Assembly (NCBI RefSeq): GCF_902459535.1
Contig: NZ_LR699554.1
Span: 2,418,001 to 2,482,000 of the forward strand
Reading direction: 5' to 3'
DNA: 64,000 bases
Source: Paraburkholderia dioscoreae
Lineage (GTDB): Bacteria; Pseudomonadota; Gammaproteobacteria; Burkholderiales; Burkholderiaceae
Below are positions 43,972-52,893 of this stretch, piece by piece. Position 1 is the stretch's first letter, and each line of letters begins with the position of its first letter. The translations under genes and the position numbers were made by a program. The notes under the pieces were generated by a model. The model searched no databases, was not told the DNA's origin, and was given only the letters and a program-made list of their open reading frames with translations.

Positions 43972-44538
43972 CTAGAGAAAGATCGCCAGATTCGGTGTGC
44001 CGAGCACGGCCTGGTCGAGAATGATCTCGCGGCGCGCCAGCTTGAACGTGTCGCCGCTGCGGCGCAGTACGTCATGACGCTCGCCACTGATCAGATCCAG
44101 TTCATCGAAGTTGAAACGGCTGCGCGTTATCAGCAGATTGCTGCGCACCACATATTCGCCGGCCGCATCGCCCTCGTACACCAGCACGTTGGTCACGAGC
44201 CGGCGCGTGCGCGACGGCGGGTCTTCTGCCCACGCGCTCTTGGTGCCCGTGAGACGCATGATGCGGCCCATGATCGAGCGATAGTTGTCGTGATAGTGCT
44301 GCATCGTCCGAATCACCGACGACGCGTGCTGCGCATACGGCCGCGTTTGCCGAAGCGGCGCCGCGTAGACGAGATCGGTGGCGAGCGTCGCGCCCCATTC
44401 TTCCAGACGAATCTCGTCGAGCAGCACCGCCTCGTCGTACAGGAACTCGACCACTGCGTTATATACGGTTGAACCGAGCGGCACGCGAGCGCGTTGCGGC
44501 GCTGCCGGCTGGTCCACAGCTTCTTTTACTTCGCTCAT
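43972..44538 (-). CDS. aromatic-ring-hydroxylating dioxygenase, beta subunit
   Basis: A 188-residue small subunit of a Rieske non-heme iron dioxygenase (NTF2-like fold). Recognisable segments are VVEFLYDEAVLLDEIRLEEW near the N-terminus and the C-terminal ARREIILDQAVLGTPNLAIFL, typical of beta subunits. AAGGAGACAGG precedes ATG 44538. It follows the alpha subunit gene on the same strand with a short gap, and the pair ends at a strong terminator. It has a structural role in an alpha3beta3 enzyme. Confidence 0.88.
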   Translation of the reverse strand: MSEVKEAVDQPAAPQRARVPLGSTVYNAVVEFLYDEAVLLDEIRLEEWGATLATDLVYAAPLRQTRPYAQHASSVIRTMQHYHDNYRSIMGRIMRLTGTKSAWAEDPPSRTRRLVTNVLVYEGDAAGEYVVRSNLLITRSRFNFDELDLISGERHDVLRRSGDTFKLARREIILDQAVLGTPNLAIFL

Positions 44539-44578
44539 CACCCTGTCTCCTTGAATGGCTTTGATTGATGCGCGGCGC

Positions 44579-45970
44579 TCAGCTTTCCGACGTCATCAGT
44601 TCGCGCCAGTGCAGCCACCAGTGCCATTGCGTGTCGTCTTTCGTGAAGCCTTCGTTGACGATGCCCGGACCGGGCCAGCCCGCCGGCGCGCCGGTTTCGT
44701 AAATCGCCTGATACTTGAGCGTCTGCTTCTTGCCCTGCGCGCCCTTCGCGGCGAGGGTCATGTGCGGCCATGTGTCGGAGTCGTCCTGCTCGACCATGCC
44801 CGACGTGCCGAACAACTGGATGGTTTGCTTGAGCATCTGCTCGCGCACCTCGGGCGGACAGTCCTTCTCCGCAAAAATCCAGTTCACGAACTCGAGCTTG
44901 TCCGGCCCGCGCGGAATATACGCGTGCAGCGTGATCGAGCCGATCACCGAACCGTCGGCCTGCGGAATATAGAGGAAACCGAACAAAACGTTCGGGAACA
45001 TCCCGCCCACTTGCGGCGGCATCGAGGTCTGTACCTGCAATTGGCCTTCGTTCAGATTACGCTTGAGCTGGCTGACCATTTCCTTTGTCATGCCGGCGGG
45101 CGGCAGCACGTCGAGTTTCTGTTCGACCGTCAGCTGATCCGGATCGAGCCCGGTTAGGCGGCGAATCTTGCGGCCGAGGTCGATGCAACGCAGCGCGTGC
45201 CCATGCGGTGAACTGATTTCGACGCCGTACATCTCCGGGCTCAGATCGCCGCCTTTTTCGTCTTTCTTCGAATACGCGCCGACTTCGCCGAGCCAGCGAT
45301 GCAAGGTCAGCGTGTGATACCCGTCGCCCGACGACTGCTCGCCTGCAGCCTTCCAGTTAGCGCGCACGATGAAGCGCTGCGGCGGCCCGAGCACTTCAAT
45401 GCCCTTGTCGCTGCGTTTGAACAGCATGTCGTAATACCACTTGGCGTCGCCGAGAAATTCTTCGAACGAGGGGCCGTTCAGATTCCATGTCGCGAAGATC
45501 AGGCCGCCGTACAGCGTCATGCGCGCCTTTTTCAGCGAGAGCTCGTCTTTAGTACGAATCTTGCCGTGCATGCATTCTTTCTCGACCGGCGCGCCCAGAA
45601 ACTGGCCGTTCGGACGAAACGCCCAGCCGTGATAAATGCAGGTATGGATTTGCGTATTGCCGGCATCCAGCGTGGAGACGCGCATACCGCGGTGCGGACA
45701 GACATTCAGCATGACGTGAATCTCGCCCGTCTTGTCCCGCGTGACCAGCACCGAGTCCGACCCCATGTCGCGAACCATGAAGTCGCCGGAGTTTGGAATT
45801 TCGCTTTCGTGGCCGAGCAACAGCCACGTCTTGCCGAAAATCCGCTCCATCTCCAGTTCATAAAGTTCGGGGTCCGAGAGGGTGCGCATTTGCACCTCTC
45901 GCGTTTCGACGTTCACCAGATCAGCGACCTTGGTGCCGTCCGCCAGTGTGGGACTGGTCTGCGTCAGCAT
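44579..45970 (-). CDS. aromatic-ring-hydroxylating dioxygenase, alpha subunit
   Basis: A 463-residue Rieske oxygenase large subunit. The 2Fe-2S ligands are Cys91/His93 (CPHR) and Cys111/His114 (CIYH). The mononuclear iron His219 and His224 are in GDGYHTLTLH with bridging Asp216, and an Asp in VEQDDSDTW is the likely third ligand. It adds dioxygen to an aromatic ring using electrons passed by a ferredoxin. AAGGAGACAAGC precedes ATG 45970. By island context it is the counterpart of DitA1-type enzymes. No reductase is encoded nearby; the 3Fe-4S-type ferredoxin at 14.6 kb is the candidate donor. Confidence 0.92.
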   Translation of the reverse strand: MLTQTSPTLADGTKVADLVNVETREVQMRTLSDPELYELEMERIFGKTWLLLGHESEIPNSGDFMVRDMGSDSVLVTRDKTGEIHVMLNVCPHRGMRVSTLDAGNTQIHTCIYHGWAFRPNGQFLGAPVEKECMHGKIRTKDELSLKKARMTLYGGLIFATWNLNGPSFEEFLGDAKWYYDMLFKRSDKGIEVLGPPQRFIVRANWKAAGEQSSGDGYHTLTLHRWLGEVGAYSKKDEKGGDLSPEMYGVEISSPHGHALRCIDLGRKIRRLTGLDPDQLTVEQKLDVLPPAGMTKEMVSQLKRNLNEGQLQVQTSMPPQVGGMFPNVLFGFLYIPQADGSVIGSITLHAYIPRGPDKLEFVNWIFAEKDCPPEVREQMLKQTIQLFGTSGMVEQDDSDTWPHMTLAAKGAQGKKQTLKYQAIYETGAPAGWPGPGIVNEGFTKDDTQWHWWLHWRELMTSES

Positions 45971-46014
45971 GCTTGTCTCCTTGACTTACCCTTCGTGGGG
46001 TTGAATTGTTAATA

Positions 46015-46039
46015 TAAACACTTTTACGCTCTGTGTACA
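46015..46039. promoter_or_regulatory. recurrent 25-bp element, copy 9
   Basis: TAAACA-N13-TGTACA in an AT-rich stretch, 44 bp upstream of the dioxygenase alpha-subunit start. The only genes that can be read from this gap are those of the dioxygenase. Confidence 0.55.
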
Positions 46040-46145
46040 TATTTTGAGTTTTTGCTCCGGATAATCCCTAGGGATGCAAAGCGCGCACGTTCATGCGTGC
46101 CCTCATCCGGTTTTCGCCACGAGGCAGCAAGCTATGTCTTTACGT

Positions 46146-47060
46146 TCAGGAAGCGGTCCAGCCCTTCGGCACGCGCGCCCTGTCGATCTTCGCCAGATCG
46201 CAGATCGCATCGGCGATGCCGGAAAAATCGATGCGGCCGTACTCGCTCGCCCGCGCGAGACTGAACGACTCGAACACGGCCGCCGCCACCGGCATCGGGA
46301 CTTTCGCCGCGTGCGCGGCGCCGAGCACCAGCGCCATGTCCTTGTGCGCGAGGTCGATCGTGAAGCCCGGCGTGGTGTCGCCGGCGAGCACCTTGTTCGG
46401 GAAGTTCATCCGCAGTTGGCCATTGCTCGCCGAGGTGCCGTAGAGCACCTGCAAAGTCTTCCTAATGTCGAGGCCGAAGCGCTGCGACAAAGCAAGCGCC
46501 TCCGCGTTCACCTGGCACAGCGTCACGGCCACGTAGTTGTTGATGAGCTTGGTGCGTCCACCTGTGCCGACGGCGCCGCAGTGATAGACCGTCGTGCCCA
46601 TCGCGTCGAGCAGGGGTTTGACGCGGGCGAAATCCGCGTCGCTCGCCCCGACCATGAAGAGCGATTCCCCGCGGTCCGCATGCTCGGCGAGACGGCCCAC
46701 CGGTGCATCGACCACCGAGAGGCCATGCTCGCGCGCTTGCGCTTCCAGCCGGTCGGTGGCGAGCGGATCGATTGTGCTCATATCGAGCAATACGCTGCCG
46801 CGTGCGGCGTTGGCAAAGATGCCGTCAGCGCCGAGCGCGACTTGCTCCACTTCCACCGAACTCGGCAGCATCGTCACGACGATCGAACAATCGCGTGCGA
46901 TCTGCGCGACGTTTTCGCCGGCCCGCGCACCCAGCTCCACCAGTTCCGCCACGGCTGCGCGGTTCAAATCCATCACGACCAGTTCGAAGCCGTGTTTGCG
47001 CAGGTTGGCCGCCATCGGCTTCCCCATACGGCCGAGGCCGATAAATCCGATCTTTTCCAT
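46146..47060 (-). CDS. 3-hydroxyisobutyrate dehydrogenase-family oxidoreductase
   Basis: A 304-residue beta-hydroxyacid dehydrogenase. The N-terminal Rossmann motif is GFIGLGRMGKPMAANL, and the catalytic Lys lies in GGRTKLINNY. The substrate-binding DAPVSGG signature is changed to DAPVGRL, so the acid substrate may differ from hydroxyisobutyrate. ATG 47060 is used; a GTG one codon upstream is possible. It follows the aldehyde dehydrogenase gene on the same strand after 48 bp. Confidence 0.88.
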   Translation of the reverse strand: MEKIGFIGLGRMGKPMAANLRKHGFELVVMDLNRAAVAELVELGARAGENVAQIARDCSIVVTMLPSSVEVEQVALGADGIFANAARGSVLLDMSTIDPLATDRLEAQAREHGLSVVDAPVGRLAEHADRGESLFMVGASDADFARVKPLLDAMGTTVYHCGAVGTGGRTKLINNYVAVTLCQVNAEALALSQRFGLDIRKTLQVLYGTSASNGQLRMNFPNKVLAGDTTPGFTIDLAHKDMALVLGAAHAAKVPMPVAAAVFESFSLARASEYGRIDFSGIADAICDLAKIDRARVPKGWTAS

Positions 47061-47108
47061 CACTCAGGTCCTGTCGTCGTCCATCGTTATCCGAGGTGCC
47101 GGGCCGGT

Positions 47109-48539
47109 TCAGTAACCGACGTAGGCCGTCTTACTGTTGGTATAGAAATCCACTGCGTAGGTGCCCTGCTCGCGCTGACCGTAGCTCGATGCCTTGGTGC
47201 CGCCGAACGGCACGTGATAGTCGAGGCCCGCAGTCGGCAGGTTGATCATTGCGAGGCCGCTTTTGACATGTTGGCGGAAGTGGCTCGCGTACTTGTGCGA
47301 GGTCGTGCAAATCCCTGCCGAGAGGCCGTACTCGGTGTCGTCGGCGAGCGCCAGCGCTTCGTCGTAATCGGCTGCGCGGATGACCGTCGCGAACGGACCG
47401 AATACCTCCTCGCGATTGATACGCATGCTGTTCGAGGTCTCCGTCATCAACGCTGGCTGCATGAAGAATCCCGGCGTACCAGCTTGCAGCAACTGGCCGC
47501 CTTCTACCAGTTCCGCGCCTTCGTCGCGCCCGGTCTGCAGATAGCCTTGCACCGTGTCCAGTTGACGCTGATTGATGAGCGGGCCGATGTCCGTACCGGC
47601 CGTCAATGCGTGACCGATCTTCAGCGAACGCATGCGCTTGCGCAGTGCGTCGACGAAACGGTCGTGGATCGCCGCGGTCACGATCAGGCGGCTCGATGCG
47701 GTGCAACGCTGTCCCGCCGAAAAGAACGAACCGTTGAGCGCAGATTCGACCGCGACGCCGAGGTCCGCGTCGTCGAGAACGACGAGCGGATTTTTGCCGC
47801 CCATTTCCAGCTGAACGCGCACCATGTTGGCGATTGCGCTCTGCGCAAGACCTCTGCCAGTGCGCACGCTGCCGGTGAAACTCAATGCGTCGACACCTTC
47901 GACGAGCGCCTCACCGGCATCCGCACCGCGTCCGTTGACCAGATTCGCGACGCCAGCCGGCAAGCCGTTGCGCTCCAGCACGCGAAACAGTTCCCACGCC
48001 ACGCCAGGCGTCTCCTCCGAAGGCTTGAGCACGGCGGTGTTGCCGAACGCGAGCGCAGGCGCGAGCTTCCATGCGGCAATGGCAATGGGGAAATTCCACG
48101 GCGTAATCAGCGCGACGACACCCACCGGATCGCGGCTGATCTGCACGTTGATGTTGGGACGCACCGAAGGCAGGTTCTCGCCGCCATAACGCACGGCCTC
48201 GCCCGCGAAAAACTGAAAGATCTGGCTGGCGCGCAACACTTCGCCGATACCTTCAGCACGCGTCTTGCCCGCTTCGCGCGAGACGAGTTCGCCGATTTCC
48301 TCCTTGCGGACAGCAAGTTCGATCGAGGTCTTCAGCAGAAGGTCGCTGCGCACCTGTGTCGTCGTCGCGCTCCACGCAGGTTGTGCCGCGCGCGCGGCAA
48401 CGACCGCCTCGCGCATTTGCGCCGCATCCGCAAGCGCATAGTGCCCGATGCTTTCGCGTGTATCCGACGGATTGATGCTCTCGATCGCACTCGATCCTTC
48501 GCGCCATTCCCCGCCGATGAGGTTGGGCTTCACTGTCAT
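47109..48539 (-). CDS. NAD(P)-dependent aldehyde dehydrogenase
   Basis: A 476-residue aldehyde dehydrogenase. The catalytic Cys is in SAGQRCTASSRL and the general base Glu in QLEMGGKNPL. PWNFPIAIAAWK contacts the cofactor. The GQRCTA variant is common in 2-oxoglutarate-semialdehyde and related dehydrogenases. GGAGACG precedes ATG 48539. It is divergent from the LysR gene at 48.7 kb, which may control it. It could oxidise an aldehyde released by ring or side-chain cleavage, with the downstream hydroxyacid dehydrogenase as a partner. Confidence 0.9.
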   Translation of the reverse strand: MTVKPNLIGGEWREGSSAIESINPSDTRESIGHYALADAAQMREAVVAARAAQPAWSATTTQVRSDLLLKTSIELAVRKEEIGELVSREAGKTRAEGIGEVLRASQIFQFFAGEAVRYGGENLPSVRPNINVQISRDPVGVVALITPWNFPIAIAAWKLAPALAFGNTAVLKPSEETPGVAWELFRVLERNGLPAGVANLVNGRGADAGEALVEGVDALSFTGSVRTGRGLAQSAIANMVRVQLEMGGKNPLVVLDDADLGVAVESALNGSFFSAGQRCTASSRLIVTAAIHDRFVDALRKRMRSLKIGHALTAGTDIGPLINQRQLDTVQGYLQTGRDEGAELVEGGQLLQAGTPGFFMQPALMTETSNSMRINREEVFGPFATVIRAADYDEALALADDTEYGLSAGICTTSHKYASHFRQHVKSGLAMINLPTAGLDYHVPFGGTKASSYGQREQGTYAVDFYTNSKTAYVGY

Positions 48540-48727
48540 GTGACTCGTCTCCGATATGCGCAGCACTCGCGAAAACGCTCGGCTGAACGCGATGGTGTTT
48601 TGGCAGGGAGTCATCTTAGGATTGCGTGCAATTCCTTGTCGAATGACAAAAACTGATCGGCGTATCACGCACTGTCATGCGTGGTTGCCGATTGCGTGCA
48701 GCATGGTTTTGAACTACTGGACTTGCT

Positions 48728-49675
48728 ATGGATATCCGTCAGATTCGCACCTTCCTCGCGATCGCCGACACAGGCAGCGCGACGCGCGCCGCCGAGTTAC
48801 TGCACATCGTGCAACCCGCGGTATCGCGGCAATTGAAGTTGCTCGAAGACGATGTGGGCGCGCCGTTGTTCGAGCGTGATCGCCGCGGCATGCAGCTGAC
48901 CGAAGCCGGACATATCCTGCTCGATCGTGCGCGACGCGCATTGCGTGAACTGGAGTCGGCACAGCAGGAGATCCGGCCCACGCCTGGACTCGTGTCAGGC
49001 GCGGTGAGTCTGGGCCTGCTGCCTAGCAGCGGCGAATTGCTGACCGCGCCGCTGGTGGGTGCCTTACAGCGAGCATTTCCGCAGATCCGGGTTTCGCTGT
49101 CGGTGGGTTATACCGACCATCTACTGCGCTGGCTTGAAAGTGGCGAGATCGACGCCGCGCTGCTGTACGACCCCGCGGCTTCGCCGGCTCTGGACGTTAA
49201 GCCTTTGGTCGAAGAGTCGCTGAGCCTGGTCGGCCTGGCTTCGATCGGCTTGAGCGACGACTATCCGGTTTCCATCGCGGCACTTGGAGAAGCGCCGCTG
49301 GTTCTGCCGAGTGCGCCGCATCGGCTGCGCAGTCTCGTCGAACATGCCTGCGCGGTGGCCGGAGTCGGAATCACCTTCGCTGCCGAGACCAACGCTCTGA
49401 GTGTGCAGAAAGCGTTGGTTGCGCAGGGATACGGCGCGACAGTGATGCCTCGCGTCGCTGTTCAGCAGGAAATCGAACGTGGAGAGTTCAGCGCCGCACG
49501 AATCGACGCAGAAGCCTTTCTACGGCGGATTTATCTGGCCATTCCGACGACAAGAAGGTCCTCCACCGCGGTTAGATGCGCGACCACCGTACTACAGAAC
49601 TGTGTGAGAGAAATTGCTTGCAGCGGCGCGTGGGAAGGCGCGCGCTGGATCGGACCCAGCCATGCGCCTGACTGA
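48728..49675 (+). CDS. LysR-family transcriptional regulator
   Basis: A 315-residue LysR protein. The N-terminal helix-turn-helix runs through TGSATRAAELLHIVQPAVSR, and the effector-binding domain is like that of the nitrogen/aromatic subgroup (CynR/CbbR type). It lies between the minus-strand aldehyde dehydrogenase and a + operon that starts 135 bp after its stop. No ribosome binding site is evident. It is the natural candidate regulator for the 49.8-54.9 kb operon, where the 25-bp element of the rest of the island is absent. Confidence 0.88.
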   Translation: MDIRQIRTFLAIADTGSATRAAELLHIVQPAVSRQLKLLEDDVGAPLFERDRRGMQLTEAGHILLDRARRALRELESAQQEIRPTPGLVSGAVSLGLLPSSGELLTAPLVGALQRAFPQIRVSLSVGYTDHLLRWLESGEIDAALLYDPAASPALDVKPLVEESLSLVGLASIGLSDDYPVSIAALGEAPLVLPSAPHRLRSLVEHACAVAGVGITFAAETNALSVQKALVAQGYGATVMPRVAVQQEIERGEFSAARIDAEAFLRRIYLAIPTTRRSSTAVRCATTVLQNCVREIACSGAWEGARWIGPSHAPD

Positions 49676-49809
49676 TCGAAGCATCAGCTTTTGTGATTCG
49701 ACATGCCGCGGATGCCGCTCCTAGAATCCCTTAGCCGCGGATGCGCCGCCAGGAGACAAGGCATTGCACACACATCCGCGTTATCCGCCCTTTGGCAAAG
49801 AGAACTCCA

Positions 49810-50460
49810 ATGACATCACTCGCCGATCAACTGGCCACCTGTAACACGCCCGGCCTTTTTGACGTCCTGCGCATTCACGGCCTGCCGGTCCACGAACTGC
49901 CGCGCGATATCAAAGGTCTTGCACCCAATATGAAACTCGCCGGACCGGTCTTTACCGTGACCGGCCGCGCCGATCCCACAATTTCGGTTAGCGAATCGCT
50001 TGAACTGTTCATTTCCAAAGTGCTTTCAGGCGCGCCGCGCGACCACGTTGTCGTGTGCCAGCCGCATGACCATGCGCGCTCGGCAATGGGCGATCTCGCC
50101 GCTGAGGCGCTCAAGCAGCGTGGCATTCGCGGCTATTACATCGACGGCGGGTCACGCGATGCCGAAGAAATCGAGGCCATCGGATTTCCGGTTTTTGCCC
50201 GCTATACCAGCCCGATCGATATCGTCGGCAGCTGGCGGCTGGAGGCCATCGAGGTTCCCGTGGTCATCGGCGGCGTGAAAGTGTCGCCTGGGGATTATGT
50301 GCTCGGCGATCGCGACGGCACGCTTCTGATCGAGCGCGAACATGCGGAGTTCGTCATCACCGAAACGGTCAAGACAATGAGCACGGATTCGCGCATGCGT
50401 ATGGCCATCCGCAGCGGCCGCGATCCGTATGACGCCTTCCTCGAGTTCGGCAAGCTGTAG
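49810..50460 (+). CDS. RraA-like aldolase/decarboxylase family protein
   Basis: A 216-residue RraA/HMG-aldolase-fold protein. The substrate- and metal-binding motif is DGGSRD, preceded by GDLAAEALKQRGIRGYYI, and followed by SPIDIVGSW. The family includes 4-hydroxy-4-methyl-2-oxoglutarate and 4-carboxy-4-hydroxy-2-oxoadipate aldolases of aromatic meta pathways, which release pyruvate or oxaloacetate. The first gene of the operon, it is followed 20 bp later by an FAH hydrolase, fitting a lower ring-cleavage route. The RNase-E inhibitor role of E. coli RraA is less likely. Confidence 0.82.
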   Translation: MTSLADQLATCNTPGLFDVLRIHGLPVHELPRDIKGLAPNMKLAGPVFTVTGRADPTISVSESLELFISKVLSGAPRDHVVVCQPHDHARSAMGDLAAEALKQRGIRGYYIDGGSRDAEEIEAIGFPVFARYTSPIDIVGSWRLEAIEVPVVIGGVKVSPGDYVLGDRDGTLLIEREHAEFVITETVKTMSTDSRMRMAIRSGRDPYDAFLEFGKL

Positions 50461-50480
50461 CACAACCTCAGGAGACCCAC

Positions 50481-51254
50481 ATGAAAATCGCCCGCTATCA
50501 ATTACGTGATGCCGTTCACTACGGCGTGCTCGAAGGCGAGCATCTGGAGCGCCTGAGCGGCTCGCCCTTCGACGACATCGCGTCGGCCGGCCAGACGGAT
50601 GCGCTCGCCGATGCGACACTCCTCTGCCCACTGCCCGCGCCACGCTTGTTCGCGGTGGGTATGAACTACATCGGTCACATTGCCGAGGCTGGCGCGAAGA
50701 CGCCCGAGATTCCGCAATTTTTCATGATGCCAACCACGGCGGCAATCGGCCCGAACGAAGCGATCGTGCGGCCGCGCGAGGCCCAGGTGGTTCATCACGA
50801 GGCAGAACTGGCGATCGTGATCGGCAAAAAGGGCCGCCGTATCGATGTCACCAATGCGCTCAACTACGTGTTCGGCTACACCTGCGCAAACGACGTGAGC
50901 GAACGCGTGATCCAGAACCGCGAAATGGGCTACGGGTGTTTGCTGGTCGGCAAGGCCTTCGATACCTTTTGTCCACTCGGACCCGTAATCGCCACAGGAC
51001 TCGACGCCGGCAATTTGCGCGTGCAGTCCAGCGTCAACGGAACGAGGCGGCAGGACGGCAACACCTCGGATCTGCTCTTCTCCGTGCCCTTCATCGTCTC
51101 CTATCTGAGTCAGGCGGTCACCCTGCTGCCCGGCGACGTGATTCTCACCGGCACGCCATCCGGCGTCGGCCCGCTGAATGGCGCCGATATCTGTGAGATT
51201 ACGATCGAAGGCATCGGCACGCTGAGCAATCCGGTCGTCGACGAAGCCGCCTGA
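50481..51254 (+). CDS. FAH-family hydrolase/isomerase
   Basis: A 257-residue FAH-fold protein with the metal motif VVHHEAELAIVIGKKGRR, GYTCANDVSER and GDVILTGTPSGVGPL. The closest functional groups are acylpyruvate hydrolases and 2-hydroxyhepta-2,4-diene-1,7-dioate isomerases. It differs from the two MKLAR-type FAH proteins elsewhere in the island. AGGAGACCCAC precedes ATG 50481. With the RraA-like and aldehyde dehydrogenase genes it forms a lower-pathway operon. Confidence 0.88.
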   Translation: MKIARYQLRDAVHYGVLEGEHLERLSGSPFDDIASAGQTDALADATLLCPLPAPRLFAVGMNYIGHIAEAGAKTPEIPQFFMMPTTAAIGPNEAIVRPREAQVVHHEAELAIVIGKKGRRIDVTNALNYVFGYTCANDVSERVIQNREMGYGCLLVGKAFDTFCPLGPVIATGLDAGNLRVQSSVNGTRRQDGNTSDLLFSVPFIVSYLSQAVTLLPGDVILTGTPSGVGPLNGADICEITIEGIGTLSNPVVDEAA

Positions 51255-51294
51255 CCGGCTCACCACCGCGCCCTCTTTAGAAACAGGAATCGAC

Positions 51295-52773
51295 ATGCAA
51301 CGCTATGTGCACTACATCGACGGCCAGGATGCGCCGCCGCAAAGCCAACGCTGGTTCGAGTCACACAACCCCTATACGGGCGACGCCTGGGCAGAAATCG
51401 CGGAAGGCTCTGCCGTCGACGCCGATCGGGCCGTTCAGGCCGCGCACCGCACCTTTACCAGCGGCGCGTGGCCGCATCTGAGCGCGACGCAACGCGGCGA
51501 ACTGTTGCGCCGTCTGGGTGATCTGATCGCACGCGACGCGCAGAAGCTCGCTGCCATCGAAGTGCGCGACAACGGCAAGCTGCTCGCCGAAATGGCCGGG
51601 CAACTGAACTACATTCCGCAGTGGTTCTATTACTTCGGCGGTCTCGCCGACAAAATCGAAGGCAGCGTGATTCCGCTCGATAAAAAGGGCTTTTTCAACT
51701 TTACGCGCCATGAACCGCTCGGCGTAGTCGCCGCGATCACGCCATGGAATTCGCCGTTGCTGCTCACGGCATGGAAGATTGCACCGGCGCTCGCCGCAGG
51801 CTGCACGGTCGTGATCAAACCGTCCGAATTCACTTCGGCGTCCACGCTGGAATTCGTCAAGCTGTTTGCGCAAGCCGGCTTTCCGCCGGGTGTGGTCAAC
51901 GTCGTGACCGGTTTCGGCCGCGAGGTGGGCGCGGCGCTCGTCGAGCATCCGCTGGTGCGCAAGATCACCTTCACCGGAGCGGACAGCACCGGCCGCGCGA
52001 TCAACGAGACCGCCGCGCGGCACTTCAAGCATGTGAGTCTGGAGTTGGGCGGCAAGTCGCCGAACATCGTCTTCGCCGACGCGAATCTGGACGACGCCGT
52101 GAACGGCGCGGTCGCCGGCATCTTTGCCGCGACTGGGCAAACCTGTATTGCCGGTTCACGGTTACTGCTGCAGGACTCGATTTACGACACTTTCGTCGAG
52201 CGCTTGCTGCAGCTCGCTCGCACCGCGCGCATGGGCGATCCCATGTCGATGGATACGCAGGTCGGCCCGATCACGACACGCCGGCAATACGACAAGGTGC
52301 TGCGCTACATCGATACCGCACAAAGCGAAGGCGCCACGCTATTGCTCGGCGGCGGCGCCGGCACACGGCCCGAATGCGGACGCGGCTGGTTCGTTGAGCC
52401 GACTATTTTCGGCGACGTCGACAACGGCATGCGCATCGCCCAGGAAGAAGTATTCGGCCCGGTCCTCTCGATCATTCGCTTCAAGGACGAAGACGACGCG
52501 CTGCGCATTGCCAATGACGTTCGCTTCGGACTCGGCTCGGGCGTCTGGACCTCGGATATCGGCCGCGCGTTTCGTGTGTCGGAGCGGTTGCAGGCAGGCA
52601 CGATCTGGGTCAATGCCTATCGCGCGGTCAGCTTCATGTCGCCCTTCGGCGGCTATAAAGATTCGGGCCTGGGGCGCGAAAACGGCGCCCAGGCGATCCA
52701 CGAGTACTTGCAAACCAAAAGCGTGTGGATCAACACGGGCGCAGGCAGCGCCAATCCGTTCGTGATGCGTTGA
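51295..52773 (+). CDS. aldehyde dehydrogenase
   Basis: A 492-residue NAD-dependent aldehyde dehydrogenase with the catalytic Cys in ATGQTCIAGSRL and base Glu in LELGGKSPN. It resembles hydroxymuconic-semialdehyde and 5-carboxymethyl-2-hydroxymuconate-semialdehyde dehydrogenases, which often neighbour FAH-type isomerases. Specificity is inferred from context. AGGAA precedes ATG 51295. Confidence 0.9.
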   Translation: MQRYVHYIDGQDAPPQSQRWFESHNPYTGDAWAEIAEGSAVDADRAVQAAHRTFTSGAWPHLSATQRGELLRRLGDLIARDAQKLAAIEVRDNGKLLAEMAGQLNYIPQWFYYFGGLADKIEGSVIPLDKKGFFNFTRHEPLGVVAAITPWNSPLLLTAWKIAPALAAGCTVVIKPSEFTSASTLEFVKLFAQAGFPPGVVNVVTGFGREVGAALVEHPLVRKITFTGADSTGRAINETAARHFKHVSLELGGKSPNIVFADANLDDAVNGAVAGIFAATGQTCIAGSRLLLQDSIYDTFVERLLQLARTARMGDPMSMDTQVGPITTRRQYDKVLRYIDTAQSEGATLLLGGGAGTRPECGRGWFVEPTIFGDVDNGMRIAQEEVFGPVLSIIRFKDEDDALRIANDVRFGLGSGVWTSDIGRAFRVSERLQAGTIWVNAYRAVSFMSPFGGYKDSGLGRENGAQAIHEYLQTKSVWINTGAGSANPFVMR

Positions 52774-52893
52774 GGGCATACGGCGCCACGCGTCCATGCC
52801 AAAAGCTGATATCACCAGCAACCTTTGTTATTGGCGTGGCACCCGCCTCTCGCCCTAGCATAGCGTTACTCATTTACGGATTCACGAGGAGAC

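Noticed and set aside
46074..48656. An 860-codon plus-strand open frame over 46.1-48.7 kb
   Set aside because: It is antisense to two clear enzymes (hydroxyacid and aldehyde dehydrogenases), His/Arg-rich in composition, and without any domain.
52785..52840. Inverted repeat GCCACGC / GCGTGGC between aldehyde dehydrogenase and TPP genes as a terminator
   Set aside because: The loop is over 40 bases and no T-tract follows. The genes are co-directional and probably co-transcribed.
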